Shown here: piece after piece, positions 1-11,594 of the stretch | How the letters are laid out: every line of letters starts with the position of its first letter | How positions within the stretch are numbered: the first letter of the stretch is position 1 | Source of the DNA: Symbiodinium natans | Taxonomy: Eukaryota > Sar > Dinophyceae > Suessiales > Symbiodiniaceae | Assembly (NCBI GenBank): GCA_905221605.1 | Contig: CAJNDS010002704.1 | Location: 62,001-126,000 of the forward strand | Direction: 5' to 3' | Length of the DNA stretch: 64,000 nucleotides | Made by a program: the position numbers and the translations under genes | Notes under the pieces: generated by a model | The model's database searches: none | What the model saw: the letters and a program-made list of their open reading frames with translations, nothing else | What the model was told of the DNA's origin: nothing

Positions 1-497
1 CACACGAAACAGGCCAGCTTCCTCTTTGCAGCTGCACATTCTTGACAATAGCCCATTTAACACCAAAGACCACTAAGACACTGTCGGGCCGAACATGCAT
101 CACACAACAGGACACGCGACAAGCTCGTGCCCTAAACCCCTACTGGTCAAACCTGAAAATCTAACAATCCCGTTAACCCCGAACCCTAAACCCTGCTGGG
201 CGCGCACACCCACGGCCCGAGTGCGCCTTCTGGAATAGCAGCCTCCGCCTGCCGAGAAAAACTTGTCATAGCGACAGACTGAAGCGGCAAAAGGCAGAGT
301 TGGACTGTGACAAGCAACAACTTGCCTTCGAACTGCTTTTGATGTGCAGGGGTCACGAAGAGTTGAAAGTTCGAAGCACAGACATGGCATATTCCTTGTC
401 TGACGCTGACCGTGCGCGTGCGGCATGGGCCGCGGCATACGGAAGCACTGTACAACAGCAGCCTCACCACGAGAATGCAGCTTTCGCCCTCGCGGCC
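1..497. other. 3' flank with degenerate telomere-like motifs
   Basis: No supported gene. Around 130-200 there are scattered CCCTAAA-like words. The stretch lies just past the stop codon of the minus-strand gene at 498 and is probably its 3' UTR plus intergenic DNA. Confidence 0.4.
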
Positions 498-3400
498 TTA
501 CACAAAGCCATGGATATTACCTCGAACGCGCGTCGTCTTCTTCCCACCTCTAGACAACAGGCACTTCAGACACATTGGCCTGCCATCCCGCTTGCACCAA
601 TCGCACAGCTCCCGCTCTTCTTCTCCGCTTTCTTCTGCTTCAGGAGCATCGCTGCCTCCCGCACCGCTGCCTGTAGCACTGCTCGCCGCAGTGTGCAGAC
701 CTTGTGCTTCAAAGGCAGCAAGGGCACCATTGGGTATCTGAAAATTGTCCGCTTGTGCCAACTGCTCCATGAGCTCGCGGATTTGGGGGTCCAATTCCTC
801 TGACTCCGGTGCGTTGCCAGACGTGCCTGCATCCTCGGAGCTGGCGCTGCGGTTGCCATCAACTCGGTCTTGATCTACACTTTTGCCTGAGCCCTTGGGT
901 GAGCCGCCTGAGCCCTTGCCCTTGCCCTTGCCCTTGCCCTTGGCTGGGCCACTCGTCGTGTGGCTTCGCCTGTTGCTGGAAGTGTCTGCGTTTCCAGAGC
1001 TTGTGCTGCGGTTGCCACCATCTCCGCCCTGACCCACACCATTGCTCTTGCCGGAGCCTTTCGCTGAGCTACCACTGGTGCTCCCAGTTCGGCTGCCTCC
1101 CCTGACAGCAGGAAACCTTCCAGCAGGGTTACCAATGTTGTACTTGCCATTGTCACCGCCGCGGCCGGCTCCGTTGTTGCCGCCACCACCACCACCACCT
1201 CCGTTGTTGCCTGGGGGGACACCGCCGTTGTTGTTTCCATTGTTGTTGCCACCAAGGCCACGACCACCGCCCCCTTTGAAGCCACCATTGTTACCAACTC
1301 CGCCGCCACGGCCACCACCGTTGTTGCCTCCAAAGATGCCACCATTGTTACCACCCACGTTGTTGCCGCCACCACCATGACCTCCGTTGTTGCCGCCACC
1401 ACCATGACCTCCGTTGTTGCCGCCACCACCATGACCTCCGTTGTTGCCGCCGCCGCCACCTCCGTTGTTGCCGCCGCCACCACCTCCGTTGTTGCCGCCG
1501 CCGCCACCTCCGTTGTTGCCACCGGCACCACCTCCGTTGTTGCCTCCATTATTGTTACCTGGGCCGTTGCCTCCGGGACCCCCTTCCTTCCCACCGCCAC
1601 CACCACCGCCACCACCACCCCCAAAGCCGAGGTTCGTGACGTAATTGACCGGATTAAAGTCCAAGACAAAGGAGGGAGCACCCAAAGACACATTGCCCAC
1701 GCTCGCTGTGCCAGCACGGATACCAACAGCTGTGCTCCCGGAGATGTTGACATTGCCCGTTTCCAGCCCAGGTCCAACATCAGCAACAGCATGCACTCCA
1801 GCTGCTTCGACCGAGACATTGCCAGCATTCAGCTGGGCACCGTGGGCACTGCCGGTAGCAGAGGCTTGAGCCCCAGAAGCAGACACGTTGCCGGCATTGA
1901 CACTGGCTCCTTGCGCTGAAGCATTAGCACTTGCTCCTGCACCAGTGACATTGCAGGTCCCAGCTGTGGCTGAGGCACCAGATGCCGAAGCATTGGCAGA
2001 AGCAGCGGCACCAGTGGCCGCAAAGTTGCCAGTGTTGGTAGTGGTATTTTCGGCTGACGAAGACGTGCCTGTGAACACACGTTCAATGACGCCTTGCTGG
2101 GGGCTCTCGAGAGCCTCACTGCCGGTGCTATCCCTCTCCTCATGTTGCTCTTCCGGCTCTTGCTGCCGGCTGTCCTCTTCGCTCGCTTCCTCCTGCTCTT
2201 GCTGGTGCTCGCCCTCAACGTCAGGCTGTCCGTCCTCGTGCCTGTCATCCTGCCCTGCGTCATGTTCCCGGTCCCTCTCGGGCTCATCCTGCGAATCCTC
2301 TCCCATCTTATCCTGTGCGCCCTCCTCCTCCTCCTCTTCCTCTTCCTCCTCTTCCTCTTCCTCCTCTTCCTCTTCCTCCTCTTCCTCTTCCTCCTCTACA
2401 GCTTCGGCCTCGCTCTGCTTGTCCGGGCTTTGCTGTCGATCCTGATTTTCAACGGGCCCCTGTCCCCAACTCGTCAAGATGAAACTCCTCAAGCGGAGGT
2501 ACATCGAGGCTGCGAGCCTGGCTGTCTCCTCTGGGATTTGTCGGATGAAGTCCAAGACAGGGCCTGAACCTTGCGGATTTTCAGCAGAAGGCCCTGTGGC
2601 AGAAAAGTTGAAGCTGCGCAGAGCCTGCGAGGATCTTTGTTGGTGGCCGCTTGGCAAAGCCTCTTGCACAGCTTGACGAAATCGTTCTTGCAATGCTTGC
2701 CGCCACCCTTGTGCATTTGCAGGCGGCGATGCTAGCAAGAGATCCTCAGTTCGACGTTGAACTTGTTGCTGAAGGTTTGCTTCTGCTGATGACTGGCGTA
2801 GGTTCCGGCACAGCTCAACAATGTCTTGCCTTACCGCCTCTGGCAGCGGTGCGCCTGCTTCCTCCTGCTGTTGCTGTTGCTGCTGTTGCTCTGAAGCTTG
2901 TGGCGGGCAGGCACTCGAGCTTGCTGATGGATGCATTGGGTTCGAGGGTTCCGGCGAAGAATCGGCCAAGCCTAAGGACGGTCCTGAGGGCAGCTGCTGC
3001 AGGGGTGCAGCGAGTTCTTGCGGGGCATTGCTTAGATCCTGCACCGGGCAGTCAGCCAGCCCCAGTGACGGCAGCAGGGGCAGATCCTGTGGTGGTGTTG
3101 CCAGTTCTCGTGGAGGACTGGTCATCTCATGTGAAGAGTGAGCCGAGCTGGGTGACGGCTGCTCCCACAGCCGCTGGGGAGGTAGCACCTGCTGGGGCAG
3201 CGGTTGCACCAGCTGCTGGGGCGCCGGCTGCGGCACCGGCTGGGCTGGCACTACCTGCAAGGGCACCGGGCGCGGAGGTGCCGGCTGCGGGGGCACCAGC
3301 TGTGGGGGCACCAGCTGTGGGGGCACCAGCTGTGGGGGCACCAGCTGTGGGGGCACCGGCGGGGGCACCGGCTGCAGTGGCACCGGCTGTGGGGGCACCG

Positions 3401-6400
3401 GCTGTGGGGGCAGAACTGGCTGTGGGGGCAGATGCTGCTCTCTGACATTGTCCCTGTCTGCCTCCGCGCTGTCCTCTTCCAAATGATTTTCTTCTGGATC
3501 ATTGGGTAGATGTTCTGGTGTTCCAAGTTCTCGTCGGAGGTCGCCCAGCTCCTGGGACGAAGAGTCCGTCAAGTTGGGCGACGGCTGTGCGGGCACCTGA
3601 TTTACGTCATTCTCCTGATTTGACTCCTCTTCGCTGCTGTCCTCTTCGCCAGAATCCTCAGTCGATCCATCGTTGCCTGGATCGTTATCGTCATCGTCTC
3701 CCTTGTCTTCACCTTGGTCCTCCTCCTCCTTCTTGTCCTCCTCCTTTGGTGTGTATGGTCTGAGTGTCACTTCCACCTCAAGCTTGCACTTGCCAGTTGT
3801 CATGTCTGCGCTCGGCGTGAATTGGATCTTGATCGCTGGGAGGCTCTTCAACGCCTGACGCAGTGACTTCACATTGCCGCAATGCTTGAAGTTCGGTGAT
3901 TCCCAAGAAAGGTAGCCTGATCCTTCCATGTTCACTGGCTGCTGGAGCCCTTGGTCCCATTCATGGCTGCCCCTGAAGACAAGCTCGACTTGTGCTTTGC
4001 TGCTGGTAATCGAGAGACCAGGTTCGAGAGAGATCTCGAATGGTTCTTTCGGCCAGAACTGCTTTGTGCTGAAAGCAAAGCTGGGCTTTACGAACAACGT
4101 GCCATCTTTTTTTCTGCCAGCCTTCAGCGCAAAGATGTTTTTTGGGACCTTCATTGTGACATCAACTTCCCGCAGGTCCGGGCTCCCAGCAAGTTTGGCA
4201 GTCCACTCGTTCATCTGCTTCTTGTTCCCCGCAATGGAGAACTTCATGCCCCCGTCGACCGGCATATCGAAATAATACAGGATCCGAAGACCGTTGCTAT
4301 TGTTTTCTGCGTGTCTCGAGGCTTAAACAAACGGCTGCAGAGCAGTGTGCTTGTGCTCAAGTTTGCGACTGCGATTGAGGTCAACTTGAGGTTTGGCAGT
4401 CTGATGCAGTCAGGCAAGATCTCACACGACGGATCGTGCATCGCCTCGGACTGCGACATGAACCACCTTGCTGGCGCATCGCGATGAGGTCCCTGGCCAA
4501 GCAGTAGGCACCCTCCACTCATCGAAAAAACTCGCCTACAAACACTCATCTAAGGCTGCAGGCGGAGCCACATCGCAATGTCCCTGCAAGCTCATTGGCC
4601 TCACTACAGCTCTCATTGGCCTCATACAGCTCGGTTACCATGACAAGCTCAAGTCTATGTTCTCATGACAAGCTAATTTCTGTTTTGCAAACCTCTCCGC
4701 AGCAAAACTCACGCTCACAACTCGGCACAACTCCTGTACATGTGCAAGCAACCCCGAAGGTCGGTGCATTTGCAGGGCCGGATAGCCTTTCAAGAAGTCC
4801 CTTTGCAACCAGGCCTATGACTGATGACTTTCACATGATGAGATTTTGTGTCCTGAAGGATTGTGGTACCTCGTCCCACCATGCAAAGTCCGGCACACAA
4901 CGGCGGCTGTGCTTCCAAAAACGACTAGCAGCTTCAAAACATGACATGACCATGGGCAAAACCCAACTCATGCCGAGCTTGCCTATCGCGTACTCTTCTT
5001 GCCTTGTGGTTTGCCCCTCGAGTGAAATCCCCTGCAGCAAGATCGCCACTGCGCTCTCCTTGTCCATAAGTCTCCTGCTTGCAACTCGGGCGTGTCTGAA
5101 TTGTCGTGCCGTCAGCCTTCTACGACGCCTGTGACAAACTAGCTTGGGATGTAGCACCTCAAGGCTGTGAAATGAGTCTGCGAAGAAGCGAAGAAGACCA
5201 AGGACGGTCAGCTAAGTGACACTTATGACCGTAACAAGCTATCTGCAGCAACAGGGTGCAAAAAAAGGTCAAGGGCGCAAGGAAACAAGGAAACACAATC
5301 GCCCTCGATGACCTCAAGACCTGCCGACCAGTCGCAAAAGCATCCGCATTCTGTATCGGAATCCATTTACTTCTACGGAACAGCATTGTGAGCTATTCCG
5401 AAAGTTGTGGAAAACCCAACTCCTGTGATGTCGCTATACAGGTGCCCGTGTCTCATCTCTACGGCGTGAAGATTTCGATCTCGATCACAAGGTCCTCTCA
5501 GCTTAGCCACAGGCAGTCAGCCACTGATGTCGACGGTTCACTGCGCGTTGGGCAGGTGGTCACCCATGTAGTCGGCATCAAATCCGAAACACTAGTTAAC
5601 CTGAACATTCAGGACATTCCTTCATGTTGCAGAGTCAGCTCATACATTTCATTTGGATGTTGAGCCTGCCACTGTTGGGCAAAATGAAACAACAAGTTCC
5701 AATTGGCAGGGCTGAAGGATCTGCCGCCGTCCATGTTGGCCGCCCAGTAATGCAAAACTCCTTGTTCGTTTGTGCGTTCTGTCAAGATTTGTGCCAAATA
5801 TGAATCATTCAAGTCCTCACCAAAAGAGATATCGTCCTCATAACAGTGATCTTGTCCAGGAAGTCTTAGTCTAACTTGCACCTTGTTAGAGCTTGTCTGT
5901 TGGCTCTGCTCAGGAAAGCTTCTGCAATATGCACCGTCCATGAACCAGCCGTCGGCAGCATTGCCAACAGCGTACATAATGTGCGTCCCGGGGAGAAGTG
6001 GCTGCATTGGGTGGAGAATCGCAAACGGTGCAACAGGTGCTTCAACGGCACAATGCCCCACCATCTCCTGGCGTGTTTTTATCTCGCCCTTTCAACAGCG
6101 CTTTATGCTGCAACTGCGACAGGCAGTTCGATTGGAAAGTCCTTTCAACAGGCAACTCAGGTCCGAAAACCTCAGAAAGTGCCATAAGTTTTGTAGCAGC
6201 CCGTCATACTACAGGTGCTGGAGACCGAATTTGCTTAACTCAGTTCACACGGCTCCTGCTCCATGTTGCTCTGCGTGTTCAGGTTTGCTGCAGCATCCAG
6301 TCTAGATGCCAAGCCATCTTGCGCGTCAGGAATGCCAGTCTCCTCAGTTGCCATAGGTCCAGGCAGCAAGTCCTCTGGCTGATTGGCAGCCAATTCCTCG

Positions 6401-6552
6401 TGCTGGTTCTCGTCAGTCTTCGTCGAACCTGCTGGAGCCGTCTGCGTCGAGTCTTCAGGATGACCAGGCCTTGAGGCCCTTGCAAGTATCCGAATGGTTG
6501 CGTCCACCTCTTCATCTTCCCACTCTTGCTCGGTGCTAATTATTCTTACCAT
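498..6552 (-). CDS. 1,607-aa low-complexity protein, five exons
   Basis: Modelled exons: 6256-6552, 5616-6067, 4835-5074, 4467-4492 and 498-4306. Phases join at every junction and give one frame of 1,608 codons including the stop. The first intron needs a GA donor; the others use GT. The ATG follows a strong acceptor (TTTAATTTGCAG) by a few bases, as expected for spliced-leader addition. About residues 1-570 are ordinary globular-looking sequence that I do not recognise. After that come an acidic stretch, about 90 residues of PQPVP/PPQLV repeats (plus-strand 3170-3440), a short poly-Q, a poly-E run of about 25 (2323-2400), an Asn/Ala/Ser/Gly repeat region, a long GGNNGG-type region (1140-1640) and a GKGKGKG patch. 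The last 40 residues hold CDWC and CLKC, a possible zinc-binding CxxC pair. The final 1,255 residues are one uninterrupted reading frame, which is certain; the upstream exons are inferred. Function unknown. Confidence 0.7.
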
Positions 6553-6559
6553 GGGCGGG

Positions 6560-6571
6560 CTGCAAATTAAA
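6560..6571 (-). promoter_or_regulatory. Candidate spliced-leader acceptor of the 1,607-aa gene
   Basis: TTTAATTTGCAG ends 7 bases before the modelled ATG. Its likeness to the site in front of the repeat-protein gene (34282-34293) suggests trans-splicing acceptors. The role is inferred; there is no transcript evidence. Confidence 0.45.
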
Positions 6572-7177
6572 CTCAAGCTGCGCTCAAAAACGGTTAAGCT
6601 GGATCACCGCTCAGTTGTCCGACATGCCCCTGGAATCATTGAGATTTAGATTTCGACGACATTAGTCCAACATAAAATAGGAAGTGTGTGGGTCGAGCAC
6701 CTTTGGCCTTCGATCACAATGTCATGCATGCAGCCCATGCGTTGCTGCAACTCAACACCAACATGACACGCGGTGCTTATGACTCATGGCCTTTGACACC
6801 CTTCAGCACTCTGCGATTGCGGTACTACATGCTACACTGGTACACGTGCAAAACTCCTCTGCAACTCTCCAGCGGATCCGGCAGCATGCGTACAGACGCG
6901 TCAGCAAGCATTCCTCCGACATCAAAATAGCTAGCCATGTCCGTGGCCTGAACAGTTTGATTGATCTGCCTGTGCTGTCAGCCAGCTACAGAGCAAGTTC
7001 GAATAACAAGCTGGGAGCGAGACCGGATTGCTTTGTTCGTGCACATGCCCGTCAACATCATGAACTTGCCATGCCACATCGGCAGTTCACTGGCTCCACA
7101 GCACTTAGCTTGAAATCGCTGAAGAAATCTCCAGCACCTGGCAATATGCGCCAACGAAGCAGAATAAGGCCTCGGCT
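6572..7177. other. Intergenic gap between two minus-strand genes
   Basis: About 600 bases between the stop of the upstream 588-aa gene and the acceptor of the 1,607-aa gene. Short open frames only, with no splice-supported exon that I could see. Confidence 0.35.
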
Positions 7178-8944
7178 TCATGGTGTGCTTGATGAGCTCA
7201 AGAAAGGATCCCTTTTGACAGTCAGAACAAACGGCTCGTGCATATGCTGAACCTTCCATCTGCAGGCGTCATTCCACAACTTGTCCAAATTCTTCATCTT
7301 GTATAGCTTGTTCTCTAAGCTGCACAGACAAAAGAGAGGCTGCGACTTCAGAATCTTACTGACGACAGTCTCCAGCGTCGACTTTGTGACGCTGTGATGC
7401 TGAGTGACACCATCGTTCAAAATAACGATCTGTATCTCGGCCGGATGCTCTGGCTCGGTGGATTGCATAACGTTGCCAGGTGTACGGTGATGAACCCAAC
7501 TCCACTTGTCATGGTGCAGCACAGCGTTGGCCTGCAGGCGGCAATCCTCAATGTAGCTGGCGAGCGCAGCCAAACTAGCATCACAAAGCCTTAGCACATG
7601 CTGGGCATTGGATGCTGCTTCATTCCACTGCTGTCGGTCCTGATTTCGCTTCATGTACGCAACTTGTTCTGAAAGAGCATTCAGAAAAAAATCATCTGCA
7701 CTTCTCCTCTCTTCGCTCACCATTCTCGCTGTCAGCTTCTCGCCGTGCCCCAACACTTCACCATATCTCGTTTGCATTCGAGCGTGAACTCCCGCCAGTG
7801 CTTGCAGTGAACCTGCGAGTCGCTCAAGGTTTTGTTGTTCGAGTGGAAAGGGCAGCGCTGCTCGGCCTTCCCTGTGATTTGCCCAATCGGCTGTAGGCTG
7901 AATGTGCGTGCTCAGCAAATGCTTGGCTGTGACTGCGAAATTGGGCTCCTTCTCAATCACCTCCGCATAGAAAAGTTGCAAGTCGAGAACACCATTGCAA
8001 ACGACGTCTGTTGCAACCTTTGCTAGCCACCGCATAGGATGCCGGAAGGCCCATGTCACCTTCTGCCGAGGATGAGCTGTGATTTGGCAGAACAACTTCA
8101 TCCCTTGTTCCTCTCGGAGGTCTATCAGTAACAACGGGGAACCAGGTACAATGCACAGCATCACACACGCAAACTCGGTGCCTGGACAAGAGTACAGGTC
8201 ACCTTCAAATTTCATGTAGATCTTATCTGCTTCTCCCAATAGAGTCATGATCTTTTCAGACATGAGCGGGTGGCACGTCTCCCATGCAACATCGCTTGTT
8301 CGAAGGCTTGCCACCAAGTCCCTGCCATATACAATGACATCTATAACTGCGCCGCTGTCGGTAGTTAGGGGCAGAATGAAATTCTGCCTGTGCTCAAACA
8401 GAGGAGATGCATGATCACCAAACGAACACATTAACTTGCCCAGTCCACTACAGGAATTGCAGCTGGAGCATACGGCCGTGATCCTGTCTTGCCGGCCTTT
8501 GAAGACTTTTGCCCACTGCCTCTCAAGCCCACATGCGCAGTTCCTTCTGTGGAATGGAACCGAATCGAACTTCTTCCGCCATGTGAGGAACTTTTTTCGG
8601 TCGGCTGGCTCCGTAAACAAATCGTTCAAGTGTTCGTCAACTATCTGCTTTTGCACCAGCAGCTCTGCAAACTGTGTATCCGGATCTTCCTCCCAAAGCC
8701 GACGAAAACTGTCCCAAGCCCTGTATGTCGTCGATTGCTTGAAATGCTCGATACGCTTGGCGACCCCGGCTGCCTCTCTTTGTCCTGAGTCGTCGGAAAG
8801 TGGAGCTTCTGCAACTGGATCCAAATGCACAGGATCCAGATCTGTCGAACAATTCCAACAAACAACCACAGGGCTATGCTGCGCAAGGCCCCACGCCCAT
8901 CCTTGAGGCCTTTTGCATGTTGAACATTTCCCGCTATCCAACAT
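7178..8944 (-). CDS. 588-aa protein with degenerate DEDD exonuclease-like region
   Basis: A single open frame from ATG 8944 to a stop at 7178. The N-terminus has two CxxC pairs (CSTC and CWNC), a likely zinc ribbon, and near residue 140 a second cysteine cluster (CAC then CSSCNSC). Residues about 235-360 resemble the DnaQ-like 3'-5' exonuclease fold of the EXD1/WRN type: a KFEGD strand at the first motif, a hydrophobic strand ending LLLIDLREEQG, a WAFRHPMRW segment where the second Asp motif would be, then VLDLQLFYAEV. At motif I the usual D-x-E reads K-F-E, and the second Asp is absent, so catalysis is doubtful. The C-terminal third is helical. Upstream of the ATG, a pyrimidine tract and TAG at 8939 could instead be an internal acceptor, so the N-terminus may be incomplete. 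Family assignment is from eye-matching only. Confidence 0.6.
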   Translation of the reverse strand: MLDSGKCSTCKRPQGWAWGLAQHSPVVVCWNCSTDLDPVHLDPVAEAPLSDDSGQREAAGVAKRIEHFKQSTTYRAWDSFRRLWEEDPDTQFAELLVQKQIVDEHLNDLFTEPADRKKFLTWRKKFDSVPFHRRNCACGLERQWAKVFKGRQDRITAVCSSCNSCSGLGKLMCSFGDHASPLFEHRQNFILPLTTDSGAVIDVIVYGRDLVASLRTSDVAWETCHPLMSEKIMTLLGEADKIYMKFEGDLYSCPGTEFACVMLCIVPGSPLLLIDLREEQGMKLFCQITAHPRQKVTWAFRHPMRWLAKVATDVVCNGVLDLQLFYAEVIEKEPNFAVTAKHLLSTHIQPTADWANHREGRAALPFPLEQQNLERLAGSLQALAGVHARMQTRYGEVLGHGEKLTARMVSEERRSADDFFLNALSEQVAYMKRNQDRQQWNEAASNAQHVLRLCDASLAALASYIEDCRLQANAVLHHDKWSWVHHRTPGNVMQSTEPEHPAEIQIVILNDGVTQHHSVTKSTLETVVSKILKSQPLFCLCSLENKLYKMKNLDKLWNDACRWKVQHMHEPFVLTVKRDPFLSSSSTP

Positions 8945-10370
8945 CAAAAGAAAAGGATAACAACGGCAACAGAATTACGCACGATGGCTCGAGGCCTCGC
9001 GGATAAATGCCCACACAATGTCTGGCCTAGGCTTGGCTGGAAATAACATTAAGGGTGTACTGGACGATTTGGTCAGAAATGTGTGACCGATGATGAAAGG
9101 TACACAGTAAGTGAGCAACAGGTCTGCGACAAGCAAGCACTTCCCAAACAGACCAACTCACTTTAGGGTTTGGGGGTTAGAGTTTAGGGTTCAGAGGAGT
9201 TAGGCTTTCATGGGTTCTAGGTGGGTTAACATGCGGAGTAGAATATGGAGCCTGGCATATCAAGGTGCCCAGAGAGGGAGCGTGAGTTAGAGAACTCCCC
9301 TAATCCCTACCCTAAACCTTGAACCCTAAACCCACATGGGCTTCCCTAGATCTTTTCGGGATTCCGGGTTTACTTTAGGAGTTCGAGCCTTTGGGACCTC
9401 TAGGGTTTGAGGGTTTATGACTTGGAGATGAGGCTGCCCATTCCCTCCAAAAACCTATGTCGTAAAAGTTGCATGTTGAGGTTCCTTATCTGTCTCCGAC
9501 AATTCTTTCGTTGGAGTTAGCTGTTTGGGATAGCGTTGGGGGGGAACCGATCTCTTCCAAAACTACAAAACTACTGCAGCAATCTCTATGCGCCCCCCCT
9601 CCCACCACCAACCCCAAAGCGCAGGCTGCTTTTCTACGATGCTCGCAGTGTCTTGCAAGTCGATGGGTTCAGATCCCGAGCGGTTCCGAGTCGGTAAGGC
9701 AAGATTGGAGTTGAGTATACCATACCATCATCATTTGCGGAAGTTCTGTCTGTGGTCGATCGCCCATCATGGGTCCATCGGAACTAGAAGCGGCGCGGCA
9801 ACAAGCTGCGGTGGCTCATCGGCGGATCCTCAGCACATTTCAGCACACAGCGCACTGGATGTGCGTAGACTTGGTGCCTGCTTCTCAGAACGCATCGGCG
9901 TGACATGGGCATGACTGCTGCGCGGTCTGCCAATCCACCACCCGAGGCCTGTGTTCGCTGGCACGAGGAGTGGAGCTGACACCAAGTCTGGGGCGGCCTT
10001 GACGTATCAGTGTACAACTCAACTTAGTACAGCTCAAGGACAAGCAAGGGATGCTACGCCCGGCACGCAGCAAAATGGCCCGGCCTCAAGCTTCGGCGCC
10101 ACGTCCGCAGCATGCTCCAGCTCCTGTCATAAGGAACGGGCTGCCGAAAAAGGCAGCTTTCAACTCGAGTCTCTCTCGACCTCAGACTCATGCTCTGCAT
10201 GCAATGCACAACCTAAGGCAGCATTCAGAAAACTTGTCGGCCACGATGAAAAAGAACTTCAAGACACAATGTTTGGAAAGCACATGACAACTAATGAAAG
10301 CCTCCCCAAGCACGGGAAGTGACTGGAACCCAGAGGTGTAAAGTCGATTCTGGTCCAAGTGGCTCAGTGG
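8945..10370. repeat. Intergenic DNA with degenerate TTTAGGG words
   Basis: From 9160 to 9420 there are loose TTTAGGG, GGGTTTAG and CCCTAAA words in both orientations. No exon with convincing splice sites was found. This is probably the 5' flank of the 588-aa gene. Confidence 0.4.
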
Positions 10371-10562
10371 CTAGTTGCCACTTCGAGAACGTTTCGTGTA
10401 GATGACGGCGCATGTTGCCGTATGCTGCGGCTCTTGTGCGCAGGCATGTGTTTCAAGCAGACGCTCTGCGGAAGCAAATTGCGCAAGCATCTCACAGCAT
10501 ATCAAGTACTCGAGCAGCACGTCCTTCGCCGAGGCAGGTGTGGACGATGTGAAAGATGCAGG
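10371..10562 (-). CDS. Coding-like exon, unknown gene
   Basis: Follows the acceptor CTACCTTGCAG and stays open to 10371. The reading is alanine/leucine rich and helical (KDVLLEYLICCEMLAQF, then SAERLLETHA). The donor end is unclear. It may belong with the coding-like blocks at 11520-11594 and 14892-14986 to an unresolved minus-strand gene. Confidence 0.3.
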   Translation of the reverse strand, partial: PASFTSSTPASAKDVLLEYLICCEMLAQFASAERLLETHACAQEPQHTATCAVIYTKRSRSGN

Positions 10563-11519
10563 CTGCAAGGTAGCCTGCGAAGAAGTGGTATATTCATGTT
10601 GTGACCGTTGCGGCCAGCTCGGCAGCGGCAGTGTGCTGATGATATGTGCTACCCACAGCGACCCTGTTCGGCTTGTTGTGGAATAGACATTCTTTATTCG
10701 ACAATAAGAATGCGAAAATGTACTTGTCGCCTCTGACTTGCGGTCAGGTTCGATCTGCCGCGCGGCGCTGGCGTCTGGAGCATCCGAAGAAACAGACGCC
10801 TGACAAACTCGTGGCTAGGGTTTCCAAGTCTAACGAGGAGCATGTGTTGAAGGAGAACCTCACCCGTGTGAATCTCTCAATCCAGCAATCAAACTCAGTT
10901 TGCGGCTTGCTTAGGCTTGCTTAGTGTCATCCCCATCTTGCTCCCGGCCAAAGCTGATGAGACGACAGAACATATATGCAACATTAACCGTCTCAGCCGA
11001 CCTCCATCGCAGCTCCGCGGGCTTCCAGCACTGCCGATGCCTCTAATCGGCAGCATATGGCAGGACTATGGTGCCAGTCGGCGTGCTCTGAAATGGGCTC
11101 TCACTCCCACGGACGAAGAAGACAAAACGCTTCTTTTTGCATCCCCGGCTTAGGGGGTCCTCCACAGCTGCCCTGCCAGCTGCGGACGCCGCGGAGGAGG
11201 CAGCCTCTGTGTGTGGTCATACCTACATTGCTCTCCAGCCTGAAACGTCTCCCTTATCTCCCTACGCGGCGTTTTTAACTTCGTGGTGGCTGCGATCAGA
11301 TGGACGACATGCCCAATCTCGCACGATCTTGACAACCTGGGGCACAAAACCGGGGACCAGAATCGAATAGCATCAGGAAACCTAAATCCAAAGAACCCCA
11401 GCTTAAAACCAAGCCTCTTTCAACTATCATTGCTATCACTACGACCCTGCGGTGCAGATCCCTGCGTGCAGTCTCTTTGATGCTAGGTCCAATCTTCCAT
11501 CATTCCCCTCAATCGCTGC

Positions 11520-11594
11520 CTGAATCTTTTGCCTAAGTGAGCGTTTGCAACCCAAAAAATGAGCGCAGGCGGCCTCGGCGACAGCAGCTTTGGC
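11520..11594 (-). CDS. Coding-like 25-codon exon, unknown gene
   Basis: Bounded by CCAG|GCC and a GC donor (ATTCAG|GCAGCG), phase 0 at both ends. Translation begins AKAAVAEAACAHFLGCKR. Only the splice frame and composition support it. Confidence 0.3.

Noticed and set aside
1042-1644. Plus-strand proline/leucine-rich open frames
   Set aside because: Mirror images of the GGNNGG-coding region of the minus-strand 1,607-aa gene.
2094-2567. Plus-strand hydrophobic/serine-rich frames that look like membrane or repeat proteins
   Set aside because: Complement of the poly-Glu and acidic codons of the minus-strand gene.
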